DNA from: Pseudomonadota bacterium
GTDB lineage: Bacteria > Pseudomonadota > Gammaproteobacteria > Enterobacterales > Enterobacteriaceae
NCBI GenBank assembly: GCA_018261615.1
Contig: JAGTSE010000003.1
Span: 1-64,000, forward strand
Direction: 5' to 3'
DNA length: 64,000 nucleotides
Part shown: positions 13,274 to 21,310 of the stretch, piece by piece
Layout of the letters: the number at the start of each line of letters is the position of its first letter
Numbering within the stretch: the first letter of the stretch is position 1
Made by a program: the position numbers and the translations under genes
Notes under the pieces: generated by a model
Databases searched by the model: none
Told to the model about the DNA's origin: nothing
What the model saw: only the letters and a program-made list of their open reading frames with translations

Positions 13274-14638
13274 ATGAGCCATAACGACACTATCGTCGCA
13301 CAGGCAACCCCACCGGGACGCGGTGGGGTGGGCATCCTGCGCATTTCGGGCGTAAAAGCGCGAGACGTGGCGCAGGCGGTGCTGGGCAAGCTGCCTAAAC
13401 CGCGTTATGCCGACTATCTGCCGTTCCAGGACGCTGATGGCAGCGCGCTGGATCAAGGCATTGCGCTGTGGTTCCCTGGCCCGAACTCCTTTACTGGGGA
13501 AGATGTACTGGAGCTACAGGGGCACGGCGGCCCGGTTATCCTCGACCTGCTGTTAAAACGCATACTGACCCTACCAGGGCTGCGCATTGCCCGGCCGGGC
13601 GAGTTCTCCGAGCGTGCGTTCCTTAACGATAAGCTCGATCTGGCGCAGGCTGAAGCGATTGCCGATTTAATTGATGCCAGTTCCGAGCAGGCTGCGCGCT
13701 CCGCGCTGAACTCGTTGCAGGGCGCTTTCTCCGCCCGTGTTAACCACCTTGTGGAAGCACTTACTCACCTGCGCATCTATGTAGAAGCGGCTATCGACTT
13801 CCCGGATGAAGAGATCGACTTCCTTTCAGACGGCAAAATCGAAGCCCAGTTGAACGACGTTATCGCCGATCTGGACGCAGTACGAGCCGAAGCGCGTCAG
13901 GGAAGCCTGCTGCGTGAAGGGATGAAAGTGGTCATTGCTGGTCGCCCAAACGCCGGGAAATCGAGCCTGTTGAACGCGCTGGCCGGGCGTGAAGCCGCTA
14001 TTGTGACTGATATTGCAGGTACCACACGCGACGTATTGCGCGAGCACATACATATCGACGGTATGCCGCTGCACATTATCGATACCGCTGGTTTGCGCGA
14101 AGCCAGCGACGAAGTGGAACGTATCGGTATCGAACGCGCCTGGCAGGAAATTGAGCAGGCCGACCGCGTGCTGTTTATGGTTGATGGCACCACCACTGAT
14201 GCGGTTGATCCGGCGGAAATCTGGCCGGACTTTATTGCCCGTTTGCCCGCCAGATTACCGATCACCGTGGTACGCAATAAAGCGGATATTACCGGCGAAC
14301 CGCTGGGTATCAGCGATGTGAACAATCACTCACTTGTGCGTCTCTCCGCGCGCACCGGCGAAGGCGTTGACGTACTGCGTCAGCATCTCAAGCAAAGTAT
14401 GGGGTTTGACACCAGCATGGAAGGCGGTTTCCTGGCGCGTCGCCGGCACTTACAGGCGCTCGAAGCGGCCGCTGAGCATCTGCAACAGGGTAAAGCACAA
14501 CTGCTGGGAGCCTGGGCTGGTGAGTTGCTGGCCGAAGAGCTGCGCCTCGCCCAGCAGAACCTGAGTGAGATCACCGGCGAGTTTACCTCCGATGATTTAC
14601 TGGGCCGCATCTTCTCCAGCTTCTGTATTGGTAAATAA
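13274..14638 (+). CDS. mnmE: tRNA modification GTPase MnmE
   Basis: MnmE with MnmG forms the 5-carboxymethylaminomethyl modification at U34 of several tRNAs. The 454-residue product has the folate-binding N-terminal domain, a helical domain, and an inserted Ras-like G domain with GRPNAGKS at 223-230, the DTAG motif and NKAD. It ends FCIGK with the essential cysteine near 451. In E. coli K-12 the tnaCAB operon follows; here a terminator and yieE follow. Confidence 0.98.
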   Translation: MSHNDTIVAQATPPGRGGVGILRISGVKARDVAQAVLGKLPKPRYADYLPFQDADGSALDQGIALWFPGPNSFTGEDVLELQGHGGPVILDLLLKRILTLPGLRIARPGEFSERAFLNDKLDLAQAEAIADLIDASSEQAARSALNSLQGAFSARVNHLVEALTHLRIYVEAAIDFPDEEIDFLSDGKIEAQLNDVIADLDAVRAEARQGSLLREGMKVVIAGRPNAGKSSLLNALAGREAAIVTDIAGTTRDVLREHIHIDGMPLHIIDTAGLREASDEVERIGIERAWQEIEQADRVLFMVDGTTTDAVDPAEIWPDFIARLPARLPITVVRNKADITGEPLGISDVNNHSLVRLSARTGEGVDVLRQHLKQSMGFDTSMEGGFLARRRHLQALEAAAEHLQQGKAQLLGAWAGELLAEELRLAQQNLSEITGEFTSDDLLGRIFSSFCIGK

Positions 14639-14644
14639 TCGTAC

Positions 14645-14675
14645 GGAACGGCCGTAAAATGGCCGTTCCTGTTAT
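14645..14675 (+). terminator. Hairpin terminator after mnmE
   Basis: A 9-bp perfect stem GGAACGGCC/GGCCGTTCC (14645-14653 with 14661-14669) with a 7-base loop lies just past the mnmE stop and is followed by TGTTAT. The T tract is short, so termination may be incomplete. Confidence 0.6.
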
Positions 14676-14830
14676 AACGGCGACTTCTCGTAAAGTGCTG
14701 GATTAACCAAACAAAGTGTAAATATCCCCGTCAGGGCTTTTAAGATGCTAATTTACACATTAAAACCTATCAACTATGGGCGATAATATTCACTATCGAT
14801 TCGATTCAGACCATTATCACGGAGAGAAAA

Positions 14831-15571
14831 ATGGCTACGCATTTTGCACGAGGGATAATTTCCGAAGGGCATCTTGTCTCCACCCGACTACCGCTGTCCT
14901 GTCACAATACGGCTCGCCAGCTTCCTGAGCATCGCCGCACACGTTTTCTTGCTTCCCGTGCATTACTCGCTGAAATGATGTTTATGCTGTATGGTACCAG
15001 CGAACTGCCAGAGATAGTCATTGAATCCAGCGGCAAGCCGAAGTTTGCCGACGTTAGTCTGCCGCACTTTTCGCTGGCCTATGCCGGGAATTTGGTGGGC
15101 GTCGCCATTACGACTGAAGGCGATTGCGGTCTGGATATGGAGCTGCAACGCGCGCGCAGTTTTCACAGTACGCACACGCAGAAGCCCTCTTTCAGCAATA
15201 ATGAGCTACTGTGGATCAATAACCAAAACGATCCTGGCGAAGCGCAAACCCAACTTGTAACGCTGCGCCAGAGCGCAATGAAATTGATCCATCAAATGCG
15301 CGACGATCAAGGTCTGCTGCAACTGTTGCCGGGATCCGGACGTCTGCGCCTGATGCCGCTAACGCGTGTTGAAGTGATGTGTGATGCAGAAGATGTGCTG
15401 ATCTGGTCTGTAGCGGTATCACCTGCCATCGAAAGCCTGAAAATATGGGAATTCGATAGCCGTACAGGGTGGCGTTATCTCTCCGATGTACAAACGCGCG
15501 CCAACGATCCCGCCTCCCGGTTAATGCGTTTCACCAGCTTGCCCGCAGAGAAAACCCTGATCCTTAATTGA
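14831..15571 (+). CDS. yieE: YieE, phosphopantetheinyl transferase family protein
   Basis: A probable 4'-phosphopantetheinyl transferase of 246 residues. The Sfp-like magnesium site GDCGLDME (about 96-103) is present, preceded by PHFSLAYAGN, which resembles the family's FNLSHS-type segment. The usual W-xx-KEA helix is replaced by LRQSAMKLIHQ. A GGAGAG ribosome site lies just before the ATG. The carrier protein it serves is unknown; no fatty-acid or NRPS gene lies nearby. In K-12 yieE follows yidZ and precedes chrR; here it follows mnmE directly. Confidence 0.88.
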   Translation: MATHFARGIISEGHLVSTRLPLSCHNTARQLPEHRRTRFLASRALLAEMMFMLYGTSELPEIVIESSGKPKFADVSLPHFSLAYAGNLVGVAITTEGDCGLDMELQRARSFHSTHTQKPSFSNNELLWINNQNDPGEAQTQLVTLRQSAMKLIHQMRDDQGLLQLLPGSGRLRLMPLTRVEVMCDAEDVLIWSVAVSPAIESLKIWEFDSRTGWRYLSDVQTRANDPASRLMRFTSLPAEKTLILN

Positions 15572-15591
15572 TCCCATAATGAGGAGTCATC

Positions 15592-15862
15592 ATGTCTGTT
15601 GAACGCAAGGCTGTGACCCCGCCCGGTAGCCTGCGTAAAGGTTCTTTTAATGCCATGGTCGCGCGCACATTGCCCAGGCTTGCGACCGCAGGCATGGGCA
15701 TCACGCCGCTACCTTCGATTGCCAATATCCCGCTGTACGATGCCGATATTCAGCAAGAAGAAGGTTTCCCGGAAAGTGTGCGCGAGCTTGCTGAACATAT
15801 CCGTGCGGCTGACGGCGTGGTGATTGTGACGCCGGAATACAACTACTCGGTACCGGGTGGGG
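15592..15862 (+). pseudogene. chrR: 5' fragment of chrR (yieF), interrupted
   Basis: ChrR is a flavin-dependent quinone/chromate reductase of about 188 residues. Here residues 1 to about 90 are intact (GSLRKGSFNAMVARTLP for FMN binding, then [11 protein letters not shown]). The frame then enters transposon sequence and stops at 15900. The last clear chrR codons are CCG GGT GG at 15853-15860. The matching 3' end lies 1.7 kb away. About 70 internal codons are missing, so the gene is inactive. Confidence 0.9.
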
Positions 15863-16119
15863 TATACCTAACTGAGCAGCCACATAGCGCCGTACGCTAA
15901 TGGGGATCTGCATGAGATCATTCAGAAATGTACCCAGAAAACGTGCGGTGGTGAGCTGAAGAGCAATGCCAAACCGGTTGTGCCTGCCCAGCGCTGATTA
16001 ACAAAATCCAGACCGCGCTCATCAAGATGAAAATACTTTGCCAGCTGAACTTCATTTGGCTTGGCGGAATAGCAGCCATAATTCTGAATCTGGCTGTCGG
16101 TCAGAAAGTCACCACTCAT
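15863..16119 (-). pseudogene. tnpA: Tn3-family transposase, N-terminal fragment with frameshift
   Basis: Read leftward from the ATG at 16119 the protein starts MSGDFLTDSQIQNYG and contains [21 protein letters not shown], the Tn3 TnpA N-terminal domain. Near 15980-15995 the frame breaks; one base inserted would restore [19 protein letters not shown] and then [15 protein letters not shown], all typical of TnpA. The gene stops at the chrR junction after about 85 of roughly 1000 residues. It is inactive. Confidence 0.85.
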
Positions 16120-16187
16120 CTGCACCAAAATGGACCGACTCGGCCGCAACACCGCCGATATGATCCATATTGTAGACGCCTGCTATT

Positions 16188-16484
16188 AAGAAGGGGATTG
16201 CCTTCGTTTTCTGGAAAATGGTCATTCAGACCTTGGCTGCTGTGGCAGAAGCCGAGCGTGAGCGCATTCTGGAACGAACCAATGACGGACGGGTTGCAGC
16301 AATGGCCCCTGGTGTTCGGTTTGGAAGGAAGCTCCATCCGGTGACAGCTTCAGCTCTGACTCTGATTAGACAGGGTGCTTCATTTAAGGCTGTATCGGAG
16401 AAAACAGGTATATCGAGACCGACATATTTCCGGCTGAAAAGACAGTTTACAGTTGATAATAACGGGGTATCATCGGTGAAGTAA
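16188..16484 (+). pseudogene. tnpR: Serine resolvase (TnpR), C-terminal fragment
   Basis: The frame gives KMVIQTLAAVAEAERERILERTNDGR, the long E helix of Tn3-type serine resolvases, followed by a RFGRK hinge and a C-terminal helix-turn-helix (KAVSEKTGISRPTYFRLKRQ). The catalytic serine domain, about 100 N-terminal residues, is missing, and an in-frame stop lies just upstream, so it cannot resolve cointegrates. The DNA-binding part could still be expressed from the ATG at 16218. Confidence 0.8.
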
Positions 16485-16501
16485 TATACAGGGAGAACAG
16501 A

Positions 16502-17115
16502 ATGGACTCGGCGTTACTCGATATGATGCGCTCAGGCGGGAGAAATAAAGCCTGGGCTGAAACAATGGTTAACCTTGAAGCCAGAAAACTGGTTGATACT
16601 GCCAACAGACTTTCCGCCAAAGTGGAGTTCGTCCGGGAAAATAACAAAATTGTTGGCTACGTCATTTCTGCTGTGAACGTAGTTCTTTCGGGAGCAGAGA
16701 TAGCTTTAGGAACAACGCTACTTGCCAGCGCTAATCCATTAGGTGTGCGGCTGGAGCAATACTCGTTGTGGATGGATTCAATGGCCTAAGCAAAGAATTT
16801 AGCCATCAGGTACTTCATGATTCTACATCTGAAGGGTTTGCTGCTAATGCAGCTATGTCTACGGCTGAATTTATGGGGTTTAATTCTAAAAGTGGATTAG
16901 GCGTGTATAAATCAATCTCACTTGTTGCTAATGTTTACAGCGTTTTTGGTTTAATAAGGAAGCCTGGAACATGGAGACTATTTCGCTATATACCAGTCGA
17001 TTATTACAGAAAAGTCAGTACGTTAAGTCGGCCAAAACTAACCATGAAAATAGTTGGATACGGCGTAAAGGCTAAAGTTATTTTTGATCTGATGACAATT
17101 ACTGATCGCCCTTAA
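16502..17115 (+). pseudogene. Frameshifted membrane protein gene (possibly DUF4225), transposon passenger
   Basis: Two overlapping frames (to 16789, and from about 16745 to 17115) read as one protein of about 204 residues if a single G is restored in GGTGTGCGGCTG near 16747. The repaired join gives ANPLGVAAGAILVVDGFNGLSKEF. The middle has glycine- and alanine-rich hydrophobic segments typical of membrane insertion, between polar ends. I associate it from memory with DUF4225, whose role is unknown. It begins 18 bp after the tnpR fragment. The break may be real or a sequencing error. Confidence 0.55.
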
Positions 17116-17428
17116 TCCTGGAAGCATATTGTTTATACCGCCAGGCTTTAAATGCGAGTTTGGCGGGCGTCAAATACCAGATAAAAGGTAATCCTACAAT
17201 CAACGAAAAAGCCAGAGAGAGCGTATTATTTTTTGTCGATAAAACAGATGTAAAAATCAGGATTACGAAGGCAACAATAGTTATCCACTTAGCTACATTA
17301 AATCGTTTTGCTAAATCCTGAATCACTTCATCAAGAGTTCCCCCGAAATTTTCCACATTGCTTTTAATTTTCTGAAGATCTGTATGACTGAAGCCAGACT
17401 CCAGCAGTGCTTCTTCGCTCACTTTCAT
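17099..17428 (-). CDS. Small two-helix membrane protein, unknown, convergent with the frameshifted gene
   Basis: A 109-residue protein with an acidic, polar N-terminal half (SGFSHTDLQKIKSNVENFGGTLDEVIQDL), two hydrophobic helices at about 49-66 and 72-89, and a short basic tail. It overlaps the end of the convergent frameshifted gene by 17 bp. Placement opposite a membrane protein inside a transposon remnant would suit a toxin-immunity or paired-membrane arrangement, but nothing in the sequence proves this. I recognise no family. Confidence 0.6.
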   Translation of the reverse strand: MKVSEEALLESGFSHTDLQKIKSNVENFGGTLDEVIQDLAKRFNVAKWITIVAFVILIFTSVLSTKNNTLSLAFSLIVGLPFIWYLTPAKLAFKAWRYKQYASRIKGDQ

Positions 17429-17556
17429 GGATTTTTATCCTTAAAACTGACCAGAACATCACAGGTTAGTTTACCCGAAATCAGGCGATAAAATCGCCAC
17501 ATACAAATCCAATTTGGATATTGATTATTTTCTTTTTAAAACATCAAGTTATGTCA

Positions 17557-17593
17557 TTAGCGTGGTTTTTTACACGATTGGCCGTCAAACCCC
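17557..17593. repeat. Tn3-type terminal inverted repeat, right end
   Basis: Read on the minus strand the 37 bases begin GGGGTTTGACGG and end CCACGCTAA. This is the standard form of Tn3-family ends (GGGG at the tip and ACGCTAA or ACGTTAAG inside). The chrR 3' fragment begins immediately beyond it. Confidence 0.8.
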
Positions 17594-17708
17594 GATTCAA
17601 AGCAAGGTTGATCAGCAGACGGGAGAAGTGATCGATCAAAGCACGCTTGACCATCTGAGTGGCCAGCTTACGGCTTTCGGCGATTATATTCAGCGTGTTA
17701 AGCCGTAA
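17594..17708 (+). pseudogene. chrR: 3' fragment of chrR
   Basis: From 17594 the frame reads IQSKVDQQTGEVIDQSTLDHLSGQLTAFGDYIQRVKP and stops, matching the last 37 residues of ChrR/YieF. It is the continuation of the 5' fragment at 15592-15862, with about 70 residues between the two lost. Confidence 0.9.
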
Positions 17709-17714
17709 TGGAAG

Positions 17715-17739
17715 CCCCTCCCGCGCAGCGCGAGAGGGG
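17715..17739 (-). terminator. GC-rich hairpin after adeP
   Basis: A stem CCCCTC.../...GAGAGGGG with inner GCGC pairing lies between the chrR 3' fragment and the adeP stop. On the minus strand it is followed by a T-poor sequence, so it may act as a weak bidirectional terminator. Confidence 0.4.
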
Positions 17740-17745
17740 AAAGCA

Positions 17746-19083
17746 TTAATGCGCGTCGATGAAGACGATTTTCAGCAGGAACAGCACCGCAACCACAATC
17801 ACGCATGGGCTGAGTTCGCGCAGGCGGCCAGTACCGATTTTCATCACGCAGTAAGAGATAAAGCCCAGCGCGATACCTTCGGTAATCGAGAAGCTGAACG
17901 GCATCATTACCGCAGTGATAAAGGCCGGCACGGCTTCTGTCAGATCATGCCAATTCACACGCGCCAGGCTGGACGTCATCAGCACGCCCACATAGATCAG
18001 CGCACCTGCAGCAGCATAGCCCGGCACCATACCCGCTAATGGCGACAGGAAGATCACCAACAGGAACAGCAAGCCAACCACAACCGCCGTCAGACCGGTA
18101 CGGCCGCCAACAGAAACACCGGAAGAAGATTCGATATACGCGGTAACAGAGGAGGTGCCAATAAAGGCTCCAGCCACCGAAGAGACACTATCGACAAACA
18201 GCGCCTGCTTCATGCGCGGGAACTTACCACTTTCATCCACCAGCCCGGCTTTATCGGTCACGCCAATCAGCGTACCGGAGGAGTCAAACAGGTTCACCAG
18301 CATAAACGAGAAGATCACACCCGCCAGGCCAATATTAAAGGAACCGGCCAGATCCACATTACCGACAACGCTTGTCACGCTCGGCGGCGCAGAAATAATA
18401 CCGTGATATTGCACATCGCCCAGCAGCCAGCCCAGCAGGGTGGTGACAACAATCGACACCAGCACAGCGGCGTGAATGTTGCGCGACGCCAGAATAGCGA
18501 TGATGAAGAAACCAAGAACGCCCAGCAGAACGCTGTGGGAAGTCAGGTTACCGATGCTCACCAGCGTCTCTTTGTTCGGCACGATTACACCAGCATTTTT
18601 CAGCCCCATCATGCCAATAAATAGCCCGATACCGCTGGTGATACCCACGCGCAGACTGACCGGAATATTGGCGATCATCCAGTAACGAACACGGAACAAA
18701 GTCAGCAGCAACAGGCCCACAGCTCCCCAGAAGATGGCGCCCATGCCGATCTGCCAGGAAAGCCCCATGGCACCAACAACCACAAACGCAAAGAAGGCGT
18801 TCAGACCCATTGCCGGCGCCAGCGCAACCGGCAGGTTAGCTACCAGCCCCATCAGGATGCTGCCGAATGCAGCAATCAGGCAGGTGGTCACAAATACTGC
18901 GCTGGTATCCATCCCGGCGACGCCCAGAATCTGGGGGTTAACAAAAACGATATACACCATCGTCAAAAACGTCGTGAAACCGGCGATCACTTCGGTGCGT
19001 GCCGATGTGCCGTGCTCGCGTAGTTTAAACACGCGGTCAAGCAACCCCTGGCCCGCAGCCTGGGTAGTGTGTTGTTGGCTCAT
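17746..19083 (-). CDS. adeP: High-affinity adenine permease AdeP
   Basis: A proton-coupled adenine importer of the AzgA-like NCS2 family in the inner membrane. The 445-residue product has 12-14 hydrophobic segments and family motifs including LPVALAPAMGLNAFFAFVVV, LFDSSGTLIGVTDKAG and GTSSVTAYIESSSGVSVGGRTG. The ATG at 19083 gives the family start MSQQHTTQ; an upstream extension of two codons is unlikely. A PurR-like operator lies about 100 bp upstream, shared with the divergent yieH region. Confidence 0.95.
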   Translation of the reverse strand: MSQQHTTQAAGQGLLDRVFKLREHGTSARTEVIAGFTTFLTMVYIVFVNPQILGVAGMDTSAVFVTTCLIAAFGSILMGLVANLPVALAPAMGLNAFFAFVVVGAMGLSWQIGMGAIFWGAVGLLLLTLFRVRYWMIANIPVSLRVGITSGIGLFIGMMGLKNAGVIVPNKETLVSIGNLTSHSVLLGVLGFFIIAILASRNIHAAVLVSIVVTTLLGWLLGDVQYHGIISAPPSVTSVVGNVDLAGSFNIGLAGVIFSFMLVNLFDSSGTLIGVTDKAGLVDESGKFPRMKQALFVDSVSSVAGAFIGTSSVTAYIESSSGVSVGGRTGLTAVVVGLLFLLVIFLSPLAGMVPGYAAAGALIYVGVLMTSSLARVNWHDLTEAVPAFITAVMMPFSFSITEGIALGFISYCVMKIGTGRLRELSPCVIVVAVLFLLKIVFIDAH

Positions 19084-19185
19084 TATCAATTTCCGGAATT
19101 AGGAGGGGAAAATCGTCGCTATCCTATACCAAAATGAGACAATATTGACGGTTATCACACACTTTTTTTCATTGAATTTACTTAT

Positions 19186-19201
19186 ACGGCAACGATTGCG
19201 T
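19186..19201 (-). promoter_or_regulatory. Probable PurR operator upstream of adeP
   Basis: On the minus strand ACGCAATCGTTGCCGT matches the PurR consensus ACGCAAACGTTTGCGT at 13 of 16 positions and keeps the central CGTT core. It sits in the adeP-yieH divergent region, about 100 bp from adeP. Purine repression of purine permeases is established in E. coli. Confidence 0.6.
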
Positions 19202-19251
19202 TTCGCTATCTGCGCCAAGTAAACGTTAAACTCACAATAACAGGAAATGGC

Positions 19252-19917
19252 ATGTCCCACATTGATGCAATATTTTTCGACTGTGACGGCACCCTGGTCG
19301 ATAGTGAAGTCATTTGTTCCCGCGCCTATGTGCATATGTTTAAGACTTTTGGCATTACGCTGGATCTGGAAGAGGTCTTCAAGCGCTTTAAGGGCATGAA
19401 ATTATATGAAATTATCGATGTCATCGTCGAGGAACGAGGTGTAAGCCTGGCGAAAGAGGAGCTTGAGCCCATTTATCGTGGGGAAGTCGCGCGCCTGTTC
19501 GACAGCGAACTGGAGGTGATTGTCGGTGCGAACGCATTGCTGGACGCAGTGAGTGTACCGATGTGTGTGGTTTCTAATGGCCCTGTCAGCAAAATGCAGC
19601 ACTCATTGGGCAAATTAGGCATGCTACATCACTTTCCTGAAAAACTGTTTAGCGGGTATGACATCCAACGCTGGAAGCCCGATCCGGCGTTAATGTACCA
19701 TGCAGCCAGAGCGCTGAATGTTGATCCTGTGAACTGTATTCTGGTGGACGACTCCTCCGCCGGTGCACAATCAGGAATCGCGGCAGGGATGGAAGTGTAT
19801 TACTTCTGCGCCGATCCGCATAACAAACCCATTGATCACCCTAAAGTGACGACGTTCACTGATTTAGCGCAACTGCCGGAACTCTGGCGTGCGCGTGGGT
19901 GGCATGTTACGCGTTAA
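19252..19917 (+). CDS. yieH: 6-phosphogluconate phosphatase YieH (HAD superfamily)
   Basis: A cytoplasmic HAD phosphatase, 221 residues, of the beta-phosphoglucomutase-like group. Motif I is DCDGTLVD with D10 and D12, motif II is VVSNGP, and motif IV is VDDSSAGAQSG. E. coli YieH acts on 6-phosphogluconate. An AGGAAATGGC ribosome site precedes the ATG. It is divergent from adeP. An ERIC element starts 2 bp after its stop. Confidence 0.93.
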   Translation: MSHIDAIFFDCDGTLVDSEVICSRAYVHMFKTFGITLDLEEVFKRFKGMKLYEIIDVIVEERGVSLAKEELEPIYRGEVARLFDSELEVIVGANALLDAVSVPMCVVSNGPVSKMQHSLGKLGMLHHFPEKLFSGYDIQRWKPDPALMYHAARALNVDPVNCILVDDSSAGAQSGIAAGMEVYYFCADPHNKPIDHPKVTTFTDLAQLPELWRARGWHVTR

Positions 19918-19919
19918 TC

Positions 19920-20046
19920 TATACCCTAAATAATTCGAGTTGCAGGAAGGCGGCGACGCAGTGAATCCCCTGGAGCTTACTTCAGTAAGTGACTGGGGTG
20001 AGCGAGGAAAGCCAACGCACATGCAATTTGAAGTATGACGGGTATA
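19920..20046. repeat. ERIC (IRU) element, copy 1
   Basis: A 127-bp imperfect palindrome from TATACCC to GGGTATA, containing GTGAATCCCC-GGAGCTTAC and AGTAAGTGACTGGGGTGAGCG, the conserved core of enterobacterial ERIC repeats. It fills the yieH-cbrC gap, where K-12 has cbrB. A second copy in the same orientation lies at 57350-57476 and differs at six positions. Confidence 0.95.
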
Positions 20047-20047
20047 A

Positions 20048-20656
<609 letters not shown>

Positions 20657-20795
20657 GCCATTCCACGGAATAAGGAACAACAGATGTCGAAATTACTCGA
20701 ACGTTAACAGGGTTGTTTGCCCCGTCTGGCCGTCAGCGATGCCATCGGCACGGCGGTGGAATAATAGGGCACCCCTTTCCGGGGTGCAGAAGGGA

Positions 20796-21284
20796 TCACT
20801 CAACACTCATCGCCGTTTCCGCCGGTATAAAGCTATTGATAATGCGGACATAGTGCTTACGCTGCGCTTCGGTAAAGTCGTTATAAACGGCCAGCGTAAA
20901 CACCAGCAAATTGCGTGAATCGGGGTTGTGCTGCGGGTGGTGGGGCAGTGTCACAATAGAAGAAACCTGTCTGACCCAGGCGCCATCCTCAAGGAATTTA
21001 TTGGCGGTTTGCAGCACCTGTAATTTGGCCGGGCCGATTTCATGGCGCAGGTTTTTTCCTTCCACCTCAAACCCAGGCACAAAGCGCTTCATTTTATCCC
21101 ACTGCTTCTCACAAAAATCGTCCACCGTTTGGTCTTGTTCCAGCATGGTGCGGTTAATCAGAATGTTGTATTGATTATTGTCTTTGTCCATATACCGCAA
21201 AATATTAATAGACTGGTCTTCCTGCGGCGTGAGCGTCATGAAAGTGCCTTCATTAAGAGGATAAGTCATGGGAGTTTTGTTCAT
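20796..21284 (-). CDS. DcrB/DUF1795-type T6SS chaperone (Eag family)
   Basis: A 162-residue protein of the DUF1795/DcrB fold (YPLNEGTF at the start, NRTMLEQDQTVDDFCEKQW in the middle, LVFTLAVYNDF near the end). In T6SS loci this family (Eag) acts as cytoplasmic chaperones holding the N-terminal transmembrane helices of PAAR/Rhs effectors before loading on VgrG. The ATG at 21284 has AAGGA at good spacing; an upstream extension lacks one. It is the last gene of the leftward T6SS unit, 26 bp after the OmpA-domain gene. No effector of the expected type is adjacent. Confidence 0.8.
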   Translation of the reverse strand: MNKTPMTYPLNEGTFMTLTPQEDQSINILRYMDKDNNQYNILINRTMLEQDQTVDDFCEKQWDKMKRFVPGFEVEGKNLRHEIGPAKLQVLQTANKFLEDGAWVRQVSSIVTLPHHPQHNPDSRNLLVFTLAVYNDFTEAQRKHYVRIINSFIPAETAMSVE

Positions 21285-21310
21285 GTAAGTCCTTTTCATC
21301 CTTAATGGTG

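Larger units (their letters stand above)
15863..17593. mobile_element. Decayed Tn3-family transposon remnant inside chrR
   Basis: The 1.73-kb insert has a Tn3-type tnpA 5' fragment facing left and a tnpR 3' fragment facing right, the divergent order typical of Tn3 elements. Two passenger genes follow, and one end carries a Tn3-like terminal inverted repeat next to chrR. The other end has no inverted repeat: chrR is joined directly to the interior of tnpA. The simplest history is insertion into chrR followed by a deletion removing most of tnpA, the left end and part of chrR. No target duplication is visible. Confidence 0.8.

Noticed and set aside
14752..14787. TTTACA and GATAAT upstream of yieE as a promoter
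   Set aside because: The spacing is 24 bp, too long for sigma-70.
15859..15900. GGGG...TACGCTAA at the left transposon junction, looking like a Tn3 inverted repeat
   Set aside because: Read on the minus strand it is in frame with tnpA coding ([15 protein letters not shown]), so it is tnpA interior; the true left end has been deleted.
20684..20766. Short frame MSKLLER then stop, followed by QGCLPRLAVSDAIGTAVE and stops, between cbrC and the chaperone gene
   Set aside because: Possibly the debris of a deleted gene, but too short and broken to assign.
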